This document shows, one piece after another, positions 32,776 to 43,560 of a DNA stretch of 64,000 bases. The stretch's first letter is position 1. Each line of letters opens with the position of its first letter. The position numbers were made by a program, and so were the translations under genes. The notes beneath the pieces are model-generated. The model had not been told where the DNA came from. It did not search any database and saw nothing but the letters and a program-made list of their open reading frames with translations. Source of the stretch: Poecilobothrus nobilitatus (lineage: Eukaryota > Arthropoda > Insecta > Diptera > Dolichopodidae); contig OX352772.1 of the NCBI GenBank assembly GCA_947095535.1, positions 212,389,620-212,453,619 on the forward strand, in the 5' to 3' direction.

Positions 32776-34256
32776 TTTTTTTTATATAAAGATTTAAAAA
32801 TTAATAAAATTAACAAAATTAATAAAATTGGTAAAAAGTAAATTTGATCTTACAAAAATTTTGTATTAATAATAAAATTATTTTCATAAAATAAAATATT
32901 CTAATTATTTATTAGATAAAAAAAAAAAAATTCTAACATTTCAAATTTTCCTTGCGACTAGGGTTTTGTAAAAGTTAGTTTTGATTATTGATACGTGGCC
33001 TTGATTTTAATGATTTTAATAATTGGACTTATTTATCAGTTAATTGATTCAGTTTACTTAATTTGCTTTTATTTTATTTTAAATTTTTAATAATTTAGTT
33101 TATTTTTAAGTATTAATTTAGTGTTAATTATTTTATTTATTTTTAGTTTTTGGTTATTATATTTATTTTTTAAAAATTGATTTAATTTTATTATTTTATT
33201 TATTTTAAGTTTTTAGTTATTATGTTTATTTTTTAAATATTGATTTAGTTTTAATTATTTTATTTATTTTATTTTCTGATCAGTTATTCTTGTCTAGACA
33301 TTTGATTATTTGTCTTTGAATATTTTTATCTGAATTGATTTTTTTTTTAAATAATTTATTAGTTTATTTTTAACATGAGAATTATATTTTTTTTTCTTTT
33401 TTTTTTAAATTGAATTGCTTTTTTATTGTATTATCTTTCATTTGCTGTGCCTAAGGCAACCTCACCTTAGGTGTCGACGAGTAGGCTTGAATCATACCAA
33501 ACAAGAAAAGATAAAAAACACAAAAAAAAAAAGTTAAATTTTATTTCGCAAAAATTAATTCTCTTCTATTTCTTTATTTATTTTAGTTTTCTTCCTACAG
33601 ATGGGAATATTTATCTTAATTTTCTCCCTCCTTATGGGGATATTTATCTAAATTTGTCAGAAAATTATTTTTAAATTATGCAAATTCTTAGCGATTTGTT
33701 TTATTTATCAAAATAAAAAAATAAAAACAATATTTGACTTACATAATCGTGGCAACTTGCAGTTTAATTTTACGTACAATTTGCAGTCTTTGAATTCACC
33801 GGACTAGGCGGCTGCTGCCAACACTTTTGGTTATTTCCTTTGTGCGACAGCTTCTTTTTGCTTAATCTCTAGAAGCTACTAAGGGGCCTCGTTTCCTAAT
33901 CCTTGTGGTAAATTCAATTCGATCGTGAACCCCAGTCCTCATTCTATTTGCTGCTCCTGTTGAAAGGTGATGTGTTGCAGGTATTACACTTCGGAAAACT
34001 GGTTAAATGCCATTCTTTCTCCGTGATTTCCTTCTTATTTTTATTTTAATAAATTTTCTATATTTTTTAATGTTAAAATGTTTTTTCACATTTCTTAGTT
34101 TAATTTTAACTTTATTCAGTTTTAAATATTTTATTTTGTTTTTCTCTTATAATAATATTTTTTTCCCTTATTTTTTATTTTTTTTTCAATTTTACTTTAA
34201 CTTTTTAACATTTTTCTTTCAGGTAACACTGCCCTATCTACCTGTTCACCACTAAT
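32776..34256. other. AT-rich leader of the LTR element, right part
   Basis: No gene. Simple TTTTATTTATTTT sequence dominates 33040-33420 and 34010-34200. A GC-richer island at 33770-34000 is probably the transcribed 5' leader. The short frames here (for example 34007-34255) are composed of Phe, Leu and Ile and look like chance. Confidence 0.5.
33737..33742 (-). promoter_or_regulatory. Candidate splice donor in the LTR element leader
   Basis: On the minus strand TTAT/GTAAGT is a near-perfect donor. With the acceptor at 26822-26821 it could generate the spliced env RNA typical of errantiviruses. Nothing besides the consensus supports its use. Confidence 0.3.
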
Positions 34257-34274
34257 GTCCCTGCTCGGGCGCCA
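34257..34274 (-). other. Primer-binding site (tRNA-Lys type)
   Basis: On the minus strand, directly after the 5' LTR, TGGCGCCCGAGCAGGGAC matches the 18-nt Lys-type primer-binding site known from other retroelements except for one base. It primes minus-strand DNA synthesis and fixes the inner boundary of the 5' LTR. Confidence 0.8.
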
Positions 34275-34632
34275 GTTAATTTTTCACAAGTTTACCAAAA
34301 ATTTTAAAATAAAAATAATAAAAACTTTATAAAAATGATAAGCCAGATTATTTTGATTTTAATACAATTTATTTATTACTTTACTTTTTGGTAGTCAAAA
34401 ACTAATTAATTATTAGAAATGAAATTTTACATTAACTTAGACGTTCTACCTGCATTTCTGCTGACCTGGACACATGTTATTTGCGCGTGAATTTAATTGT
34501 TAGGAAATAATTTTGAACTGGTTTGCCAGAGTAATTTGATGATTCGACAGGTTAATTAATTGAATAAAAAAATTGCGAAAATTAAAAATTGTGAAATTGA
34601 AATTTGAGTAGAAAATTTAAAAGTTGTTAACT
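34275..34632 (-). repeat. 5' LTR of the errantivirus-type element
   Basis: Starts AGTTAACAACTTTT (minus) and ends AATTAAC before the primer-binding site. The AGTTAAC ... TTAAC ends are characteristic of gypsy-group LTRs. The length is about 358 bp. Confidence 0.8.
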
Positions 34633-35662
34633 TGTATGATTATAAAATCAATAACATCACCATCAAACAAGCACATGAATTAACTGCTAAATATCGTAAC
34701 TGATAATAAAGTAATCTTTCATCTTCACTACAATCAAATGATTTAACCAAAATCCAAGAAAATGTTAGGGCCCATTAAAAGAAGAGCTAATAAATTCAAT
34801 AGCAAATCTGTGGCAAAAGCTCTTTTCTGTTTTCTAATTGCATCTATTCTAAAATATATGGTAAAATTTTTTGGGTTCCAGTTTTGCAATATCATTCCAA
34901 TATAATAACATTCAAATTACAAAGTAATAGTGAATTCAGTAAAAATGTTAATTTTATTAACGCGGAAACAGATTCTATCTTGCTGCTTTACTAATGACGT
35001 CTTAGGGAGAAACCTTAACATTCAGGATTTGTTAAACAAATTTAAATGAAACTAAACGAAAACGAAGAGTAATTAAATATTTAGTCGAAAACACAAACAA
35101 AATTCTGTGTATATAATATATATAGAAAAAATGACCTAGTAAACAGGTGCATTACTTTTATCAATATCCATTTCAAAACACTTTCAAACACAAGGAAATT
35201 TTTTAGTTCCCAAAGTTACATTACATTTCATTAATCTTTAATATACTTTACGAAATTAATTCATAAGAATTTTATTTAAATCTGTAATTTTATTTAACTT
35301 TGTTTAGTAAGCAATTGTTTTCTTTCTGTTTATTTGTTAGTAGCGTTTAATTTTAAGTAAACTTGTAAAAGTAAAATTATTAATATTATCATTCAACTTA
35401 AAATTTCAGGTTTGTAATCATATTAAAATCGTATTGTGATTTTTAGTTAGAATATTTAATTACTAAATTTGGATTGCTTAATTAAATAAAAAAATAAGTT
35501 TACGATAAAAACGATGCGATATCGATATGCCATGTACGTCCATCCGTCCGCACGACAACGCAAAATATAATTATGAAATTTCTACCATTTCATCTTTCCT
35601 AATAAGATATCCAATTACATTTAATATGTTACAAAAATCTTAATATAATAAAATACAATCTC
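34633..35662. other. AT-rich spacer with a small GTCCGTCC-type fragment
   Basis: No gene identified. 35515-35600 (CCATGTACGTCCATCCGTCCG, then ATGAAATTTCTACC) resembles the 5' portion of the short TIR elements, so it is probably a remnant of one. Confidence 0.4.
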
Positions 35663-35682
35663 CTGCTGCTGCTGCTGCTGCT
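35663..35682 (+). repeat. CTG microsatellite, about seven units
   Basis: CTGCTGCTGCTGCTGCTGCT, one of the few GC-containing simple repeats here, located about 20 bases outside the inverted end of P-like copy B. Confidence 0.9.
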
Positions 35683-36289
35683 ATTGCCCTTTTTTTAAAT
35701 TGTAGAGCAGACGCAATCACAATATTTCTTACTAAATAAATACTAATAATACTAAGACGAAAATAGGCAAATGAAGTGAAAAGAAACGGTTTGATTCTTA
35801 AAACAATACTCTTTACTCTTTAGGTTTTAATTCTACTACTACCTACTACTAAGTTAGACAGTTTTCTTATTTCGTAAAATCAAGTTGATCGTATTTTAGT
35901 TTATTTTTATTTTATTTTTTTCTTTTTTTTTGTTTGTATGTCAATTGATGTATGTATGTACATATTTCTTCATATAACTTTTTCGGCTTCATAAAAAAAG
36001 AAAAAACCCCGATTCTTCTTCCATTTTTTATCAATCAATTTTAGTTGTTTCCATAACCCATACCATAGGTACCATCATAGGTACAAGAATTATTATTGTA
36101 AAAGTATAAAATATGAAAAGATATGTTTATACATATTAATATTAATTTAAAGTTATTTTCATTCCCTCTAAAAATATATTTTTTCTTTTTAGAATATCTT
36201 ACAATATTTTAAAAATTCAAACTACAAGCCATTTAGTTTAATATCAGATCTATATTTATTATCAGAATATAATGATCCACTGTTAAGAT

Positions 36290-36800
36290 AATCAAAAAGT
36301 TTATCTAACACTAATATGTACAATGTATTTTTGTAATTCTTTTACTAACACTTTTAAAAGCATACGTTTCAATTATTGTTCTAATAGCGGCACTCACTGT
36401 TCTACTAGATGTTTGTGTTGCTAATTTAACTCTCATTTTCTCAAAAGTATGCGGATTAATATGTTATCTAATTAATCTGGTACACATCTTAGTTTTTCAA
36501 TTTATTTGAACTTCCCATAATTCTATGAGAACTTTAAAGCTTATAATAGCATCTGAGGTTTTTAAATCGGAATCCATAAATTAATTTCTAAGAGATTTAA
36601 TTAGATGGGGAAAATCGAATAAGCAAAAAATGTTTTATTATTATAATTACAAAATGGTTTATCAGGTATTATTTCTAGCAACAACTTATTTCTCTAAAAC
36701 TTTGGCTAAAGCTTGGTCATAAGTAATTGCCCGTATTATAATACCAATATCGAACAAACTTCTCAAATTTTTTTAATAATTTCTAAAAGTGTACAAGACG
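36290..36800 (-). pseudogene. P-like transposase fragment, copy B
   Basis: Minus-strand frames encode, in order, AITYDQALAKVLEK (position of the second catalytic Asp, compare AVICDQGPNNRKCFKML at 42.25 kb), FDFPHLIKSLRN, SRTVSAAIRTIIETYAFKS and LFDYLNSGSLYSDNKY. The order and spacing match P/THAP9-type transposases. Stops and frameshifts are common. The THAP domain and the N-terminal catalytic Asp are not seen. Unlike copy A the segment is continuous, so it shows the pre-insertion structure. Confidence 0.65.
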
Positions 36801-36976
36801 AATATCTGTATTCTATATTTTATATTGTAAAAATAAAATTTAAAAGTGTTACGTGGAAAATCTGTATTGATATGTAGAATATGTGGAAAAGTGGAATATT
36901 TGTATAGATATGTATGTACATATATTCATACATCAGTTACAAAAAAATTATTCATATTTTAAATATGAATAATATT

Positions 36977-37159
36977 TTATAAACAACTCATAAATACCTT
37001 ACAAACCGGATCGGAACACTCAATTTCTTTTGTACACAAATAGCCTTTTTTTTCAAAGTTTTCGTTGAATATTCCGGCTTGTAAGTGTAAAGGCGTTGTT
37101 ATAAATATCGTGCATTCAAAATTTTTTTTTTGTTGTGCATGTAATTGTTTCTTCTTAAT
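36977..37159 (-). other. Unassigned Cys-containing open stretch in P-like copy B
   Basis: The frame has no ATG but reads FECTIFITTPLHLQAGIFNE, then NFEKKGYLCTKEIECSDPVC and K, and then meets GTATTT, a possible donor, before a stop at 36977. The composition is far from the local low-complexity background and looks protein-coding. It does not resemble a THAP domain. It may be an exon of the transposon or a captured fragment; I cannot assign it. Confidence 0.3.
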
Positions 37160-38044
37160 TTATAATTTCTTAATACGTTCTTAATTTTTATAATTTTTAA
37201 ATTCTTTTTTTAATATAATTATGTAGCTACCGTTCAATATCAAAAAATACTTTTGAGAATTCTGCTATCTAGAAAGAATTACATATATATCTATTCTATA
37301 GTCATAAAGGCAGGTTTTCATGGATTTGGTGGATATTATCGCAACTTTAGACAAAAAAAAAATATAGTGGAAAAAATTTAGAAAAATCCACTACCAGTGG
37401 AAAAAATGAAGAAAAAAATTATATTATTAAAAAATATTACAGCAACACTTTGACAGTTAAAATTGTACATAAGCTAATTTATTAATGTTTATATTCATAT
37501 TTGGTTAAAAATTTAAAATTTTTTATTTATAAAGTTGTTAAAAATAATATATGTACATAATTTATTAATAATATTTTTATACCGATAATATAGTCATTTT
37601 AATATAGTTTATCACTAAAAAATAAAATTTGAACATTTGTTTATTTTTTTGACAGTTCAAAATTTAAATGCCATGGTAGTAGAAATTATTTTGTAAGATA
37701 TACAATTTTTGCATACATACATATGTATGTAATTCGTGAATATTTATGGTTACTTTCTTGGATATTTTCAAATGTTTCATGGATATTTTCTTAGCTTAAT
37801 CTCTTTCAAACACATATCATTTTCGTATGTTCTGCCTATGCTCTAAAATTTTTGTGGATATATCGATCTAATGAAAACCAGCCGTAACATATGTAATTAT
37901 ACATTCAGTAAATTTGATCTTAACTTACTATACCTCTGTGGGTCCACAAAGGTTAATACCAATATTTTAGAAAATTTCAATATTCCATCCAAAAATATTT
38001 TTAATTTTTAGAAAAAATATTCTTCTAAATAAAAAAAAAAAAAG

Positions 38045-39006
38045 GAAGTTTGCAATTTTATTAAAAACGACGAAGAGTGGAGTAGAGTAGACTGTGTCAA
38101 CTCTGGGATACCCGTGTGAACGTAAAACTTGATCATCTTTTAAAAACATTCAGATGTTTTAGTACCGACGTTAACTACAGAGATATATTTATGTTAATTG
38201 TGGAGTTGTATGACAACTACCCGAATCTATCGGGCCTACCTTAATTAAGTTCCAAGAAATGCAAGAAGCCTGAACCGGCTGCTTTAGACCAATCAAATTT
38301 TAAAAATGTTTTTGGCATGTAACTCGATACTTTTTCACTGAATTTCAGATATAACTGAGATAAAAAGATTAAAACTGAGTTATTTTCATTTAAAAAGAGA
38401 TGTTGTATGGCAGCTACCCGAAGTTGTTGCACCAGCAGAATCTAATTTTACAGAAATTGCTGCCATAAAACTGGATCATCAATTCTAAGATTTCAGACCC
38501 CTAGCTTCATTAAGTCCCAAGAGGTGCAAGAAGTCTGAACCGGCTGCTTTAGACGAACCAAATTTTACAAAAGTTGTTGGCATGTAACTCGACAACTCTT
38601 TACTAAATTTCAAATTCCTAGCTTCAATAAACACTGAGTTATTCTCATTTAAAACGGAGAAGTTGTATGGCAGCTACCCGAACCAGCCGTACTACCACAA
38701 CCAAATGTTACAGAAGTTGTTGCCATAAAACTTGATCATCATTTGCAAAATTTCAGATACCTAGCTTAAATAGACACTGAGTTATTTCCATTTAAAGAAA
38801 GAAGTTGTATGGCAGCTACCCGAACCAGCCGTACTACCACAACCAAATGTTACAGAAGTTGTTGCCATAAAAGTTGATCATCATTTGCAAAATTTCAGAT
38901 ACCTAGCTTAAATAGACACTGAGTTATTTCCATTTAAAGAAAGAAGTTGTATCGCAGCTACTCGAACCCGCTTTTCATTAAGTAACCCTATATTATTAAA
39001 AAAAGT
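38045..39006 (-). mobile_element. Short TIR-type element with 142-bp tandem repeat, truncated
   Basis: 38055-38110 is the complement of a right end like that at 48975-49025: ATACCCGTGTGAAC (TIR equivalent), a GTTGAC/GTC..C hairpin and CTTCGTCGTTTTT. The body has repeats beginning GTTGTATGGCAGCTACCCGA at 38205 (diverged), 38402, 38662, 38804 and 38946. The last two spacings are 142 bp and these units are almost identical. The end at 38980-39006 (TAACCCTATATTATTAAAAA) is shared with 48318 onward, after which the LINE poly(T) begins. The left end is missing. Confidence 0.6.
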
Positions 39007-40362
39007 TTTTTTTTTTTTAAATGATTTTTTTTTTATTATTTTATTTCATTTTAATTTACAATTAGTAAAAAAAACCTTACAAAACTAATTTTTAATCTAC
39101 GTTTCTTCCCAACTAAATTTTAAAACTATAGTTAAATTTTTTTAGTTAATACATCTTTTTATTATTTTGACCTATCTGTATATTTTTATTTTTCAATGAA
39201 AAAATTTCGTTTATTAGATTTTTATTGTGGTTTTGGAAAAATTTAAAAACCAAAAATTTTTTCTATTTTTATTTTATTAAAAACTTAAGACTATCTTAGC
39301 CTAACCTTAAAACTATGTCTAACTAACTTACACTAAGCCTATTCTAAGGTTAGATTTATTATCTACTTGTATTTTCATTCGTTTAACCACCAGATGTGGC
39401 TTTTTTTAATTTTTTTATCCCTTTCTGGGATAAACATGTCATATTTAAATAAATGTGTCTCTATATTATGAGGGTTATATTCTATGCACTTACATGTGGC
39501 CCGTCTATTATAGTCATATAATAGGGGGACATGTTCGTGGTTTTGGATATACCCTTTTGAATCAAGATATGTAAAATGTTTGGGTGCTACAAATCCCGTT
39601 ATTAAGCTATTTTTAATATACTCTTTATTGTGGTAATATATTCTGGATATTAATCCATTTTCAACCGTATTAAGAGATCTTTCGAAGTGATTCCGAATTA
39701 ATTTTATGAAAAAATTATCGAATCTTATTATATTAGCTTTACGGTACAAGCACTTATTTGAGTAAAAATGCTTGTAGTCCGTATCAGGTTTTCTATGTAG
39801 GTTAACACAAGATCTTATGCATTTTCGTTCGAATTTCCTGATTTTTTCCATTTGGCTTGCGCTAATGTTGAACCAAATTGGTCCTGCGTATGAGATTGTT
39901 GATCTAATTAGACATTGATAAGCTAATATTTTGACCTTTTCTTTAATATTTTTGCTGTAAAACAATTTTTGGCACGCCATAAAAGCTTTGGTTCCTTTTT
40001 CTATTGTTTTTTGTACATGGTGTATAAAGTTAAGGTTTTGATGCAAGTGTACACTCAGATATTTAACAACACTTGCATTTTTTATATTATAGGTGTTTGG
40101 ACCGACTATTTTAAAATTTTTAAAATTCTTCCTAATGTTGTGATTTGTTTTATCGACCGTATTTCTAAACAGTACTGTTTCGCATTTATCTATGTTCATA
40201 TTAAGTAACCAAGTTCTACAGTATTCAGAAATAAGGTTAAACTGTTTTTGAACATTTGATTGTACTTGTTTGATATTACTACCTGCAGAATATACAATAA
40301 GATCATCTGCAAATGCAATTGCGTAGTTATCATCTTTTATTTTATTTAACTGCTCTAATAGT
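39007..40362 (-). mobile_element. 5'-truncated LINE with open RT C-terminal frame
   Basis: On the minus strand the copy starts inside the RT and ends in a poly(A) tail (poly(T) at 39006-39018 on the plus strand). The coding frame runs without a stop from about 40355 to the TGA at 39375. It begins LLLEQLNKIKDDNYAIAFAD, with the FADD box at about 40303-40314. The thumb segment VVKYLSVHLHQNLNFIHHVQ and ISYAGPIWFNIS follow, then KFERKCIRSCVNLHRK and a C-terminal region with KHFYSNKCLYRKA. It probably belongs to the I or Nimb group, but this is uncertain. 5' truncation is the usual outcome of LINE insertion, and the open frame implies a comparatively recent event. Confidence 0.7.
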
Positions 40363-40663
40363 AAAAAAATTTTTTAGTTATTTAAAGAGCAGGATTTTAT
40401 TTTTTGTTATTCTTTTTCTATTATGATTTTTTTAGTTATTTGGAGCGCGCTTTTTATTAATATTGGAAAGTGATTTGGAGAACAAGTGCATTTGCAATAA
40501 AAGGTGCAGTGGAAATTACTTAGTTACTTAGTTGGTGATTATAATTTATTTAAAATTTGAAAAATTAATATTATCATCTTAATCAAATAATTATAATTCA
40601 ATCAAAAAATTATAATCAAAATGTAAGTATTAATATTTATATGCCTACCTATATATAACTAGT
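40363..40663. other. Unique left flank of the tandem duplication
   Basis: No gene. Ends in ...CCTATATATAACTAGTTTTTTG, where the duplicated unit starts. Confidence 0.5.
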
Positions 40664-41070
40664 TTTTTGTTACTGAATAAAACGCAAGATGAAGATCTAT
40701 TCTAAAAAAAATTATGGTTTTTGTTAAGTAAATTTTAATTTTTCATTTTCCATCAAATTTATAATTTTTAAATGCATCTATCATTTAATAAAGAAAAAAC
40801 TATACTTTGAAATAAAACCATTTTCACTTCAAATTGAACAATTTGTTTTTTAATAAAACCATTAGTTTTAAAGATTATATTTAATTTTAATAATTTTAGT
40901 TTTTAAAAGTTGATTGAATATGTATCTATGTAAAAATGTAAGATCGCAGTTTTTAAAAATTTTTTTTTAAATCACACTTTTTCTCATCTTAAAAAATTTA
41001 TAATTTTGGAAAGAATCTATTCTTTTTTGCATGTATCATTTCTTTTGCATATATTGTAGATAAATTATAA

Positions 41071-43560
41071 TGTTTAAAGACATTAAAAGCGATTCACGTA
41101 AGTCTGGAATAACTTACGTGATATGCAGAACAGAAGTAATACTTACGTGATAACAGAAGTAAAAGGTTTTTTGATGGTACATTTTATAGATTTCCAAAGG
41201 ATGAAAACCATTTGGAAATATGGTCCACTAAATGTAATGTGAGTATTGAAAATATAAAAAAAAAGAATTAAGAATATGCCAAGACCATTTTGAGACAGAA
41301 TTTTTGGGAAAAAGAAAATTAAAAGAAGGGGTCATCCCTACTTTATTTTTATTTGGCAATAATACCAATAAAAAAACTTCCAAACAAATTCAACAATCAC
41401 AAAATATAAATACAGTAGAATTTGCTGCTGAAAGTTGTCCGTCCGAAAACCAATATATACCTTTTGATAATTATCAATCAACATCTCCTAATGTTTTTCC
41501 CGAAATTGGATTTTGTAAAAATTGCTTAAAATTCCAACAAAGAGAAACATTTTATTTCAAAAAATATAACATAACGCGGAAAGCTTTAAAGTCCTACAAA
41601 AAAGAATATATTAGTTTAAAAAAAATTGTTAAAAATTTAAAATTGCGAAATAAAAAGTTAAAACATAACATTAGAAAACAAAAGCTAAATTGAGGAACAA
41701 CCTTTTTTAAGCAACAATACAAAAACGCTCCTAAAAATGAATTTTAAAAATACAAAAATTTGGTCAGAAGATGAAAAGAAGGTCGCTTTAAATATTTATT
41801 TTAGTTCGCCGAAAAGTTACAAATTTTTAAGAAATGCTATTGAATATAATTTGCCTCACCCTTCTTTAATAAATAGGTGGATTCCAGTAAAATTTTTAAA
41901 TGTAGGTTTTAATCACAAAAATATAACTGAATTAGGTGTCATTTTTTCAAATTTTAGTTCTCTTTCTAAAGAAGCAGTATTAGTTTTCGATGAAATAGCT
42001 ATAAGAAAGGATTTAACTTATAATTCTGTGTTAGACGAAATAATTGGACTTTCTGATAATGGCAACGAAAAAACAAAAGAGGTCGCGAAATACATTTGCG
42101 TATTTATGCTTAAAGGTTTAATACATAACTGGAAATATGTACTTAGTTATTACACATCAGAAAAAGGTATTAGTGGTCAGGATCTTCAAAATTTATTAAC
42201 ATTAAATTTAAATGTAGCTTTCAATCTTAGTCTTAATGTTAGGGCAGTTATTTGTGATCAGGGGCCCAATAATAGAAAATGCTTTAAAATGTTAGGAGTT
42301 TCCAAAGAAAACCCCCATTTTATTTATAACTTTAAAGGAGATGAAAAAAAAGTTGTCGCACTTTTCGATCCTGTTCACATAATTAAATCTATTCGTAATA
42401 CATTACTCAAATATGATTTAAATACTGATGACGGCGAAGTTTCTTTTAAAATTATTCGATCGCTTTACTTTCACGAAAGAGACAACAGCCAAAAAATGTG
42501 CCCAAAGCTTTCAAAAAAGCATATCTTTCCAAATTCATTTGAAAGAATGAATGTTAAATTAGCAAGTTAGGTTCTTAGTCACTCAGTTGCTGCTGCTATT
42601 AGGACACTAGTTTCAACAAATAAATTCGTTACTCGAAAAAATTGTGCTTTAGCAACCGCTGATTTTGTATTTAAAATTAATAGGTTATTCGATTGTCTTA
42701 ATAGCAAAAAAATATATGATAAAAACCCATACCGTGTAGCTTTACAATCAAACAATCAAATATTTCAGTACATAATAGAAATGATAGAGTATTTTAAAAA
42801 TATAAAACCAATCTCTTCTTCAAAAATTTATTGTATTGAACTTTAACAAGCATTATAGAGTTAAGTTCAAATATATTTTCAATTTATAATACAAACGAGT
42901 TTTCTTATTTGCTGTTGTCTCGCCTTAATCAAGATGCTTTAGAAAATTTGTTTTCATTAATTCGTTATAGAAACGGTTGTAATAATAACTCATCTATCTC
43001 TGAATTCAGTAATATCTTAGCGAAAATCATGTCTGTAAAATGAACCATGGGTTCGTATTTTGGAAACTTCCGGACGAGCACAAGAGCAACGAGCATATCT
43101 CCAAAACCAACAAAAGTAGAACCTTTAAATTTAATAGAATGGTGTTCTGGCAAGTTTTCTTTATGTTCCTGAGATGGATTCGATGAATTGGAGTGGCAAT
43201 TCGGGTAGCTGACACAAACCTCCCAAGGACTACCAATCTTCGAAAATAATTAAGATAGAAACTTAAAATTTTATACAAGGGTGTCAAGCATATCCCAAGC
43301 GGATGCCTCTTTTACGTTCTTGAAATTCGAGTTGAATAAGACAGAAAAGGGAAGAAGTTCAAGCAGCTGCCAAAAACACTTATGGATTTTTAATTTAATT
43401 CGAATTATTCAGGTGTAGGGTATTAATAAGTCGGTTGCATCGACTTACTGTTACATTTACTTGTTTTCTCAAAACTTTCATCAAAAGAACTTAAAAAAAA
43501 ACATTTTATATTGTAGAAATTTTGTCTCACATGATCTGCAATTTTTGAATAAATATTTTT
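41071..43560 (+). pseudogene. THAP/P-element-type transposase, unit 1
   Basis: 41182-41330 encodes the latter part of a THAP zinc finger: FYRFPKDENHLEIWSTKC, ICQDHFETEF with the Cys/His pair, and LKEGVIPTLF. A frameshift sits in an A9 run (41256-41264) and a 30-bp local duplication (41110-41160) has destroyed the start. A coiled-coil-like basic stretch follows to 41693, then a frameshift. The 277-codon frame 41737-42570 has LPHPSLINRWI, VLVFDEIAIRKDLTYN (first catalytic Asp, residue 85), AVICDQGPNNRKCFKML (second, residue 174) and FDPVHIIKSIRN (residue 211). A TAG at 42568 replaces an expected Gln; then LSHSVAAAIRTL, LFDCLNSKKIYDKNPYR and, in another frame, NQDALENLFSLIR (catalytic Glu codon 42942-42944). 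A repeat inserted at 43041 splits the last exon. It would act as a nuclear transposase, but is dead. Confidence 0.8.
43041..43466 (+). mobile_element. 5'-truncated short TIR-type element inside the transposase, unit 1
   Basis: Starts AACCATGGGTTCGTATTTTGG and aligns with 32353-32775, including one 147-bp-type unit, the GGTGTAGGG right TIR, the AAGTCG/CGACTT hairpin and ACTTG at the end. Everything upstream in the family is missing. It interrupts the transposase after KIMSVK; what follows (LLSKLSSKELKKK-like) seems to resume the protein. Confidence 0.75.

Larger units (their letters stand above)
24858..34632 (-). mobile_element. Gypsy/errantivirus-type LTR retrotransposon, defective
   Basis: On the minus strand the order is LTR, primer-binding site, long leader, gag remnant, protease, RT, RNase H, integrase, env, polypurine tract, LTR. 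This order with an env region is diagnostic of insect errantiviruses (endogenous retroviruses of the gypsy group). Gag is largely missing, the integrase core is deleted, frames are shifted between protease and RT, after RT and after RNase H, and env is interrupted. The copy is therefore inactive. The two LTRs differ at about a dozen positions plus small indels over roughly 335 aligned bases by eye, suggesting an old insertion. A separate TIR element is nested in the leader. Confidence 0.85.
35705..38030 (-). mobile_element. P-like DNA transposon copy B, inverted relative to copy A
   Basis: In reverse complement this matches copy A: 38030-37400 corresponds to 18530-19340 (for example TGTTCTGCCTATGCTCTAAA against the complement of 18708-18727), 36660-36360 to 19385-19675, and 36300-35705 to 24290-24806. 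It carries no LINE insertion. Its left arm is cut at about 38030 by a short TIR element, so the second inverted end is lost. It contains about 0.6 kb (37260-36660) that copy A lacks, including more transposase sequence. Both copies are thus differently deleted versions of one family. Confidence 0.7.

Noticed and set aside
34007..34255. 82-codon hydrophobic ORF that could be a membrane protein
   Set aside because: It is a translation of TTTTTATTTT-rich leader DNA of the LTR element, composed mainly of Phe, Leu and Ile.
40620..40680. First exon (AAAATG/GTAAGT) for the THAP transposase
   Set aside because: Only an ATG beside a donor-like GTAAGT, lying outside unit 1 with no counterpart before unit 2; no coding content supports it.
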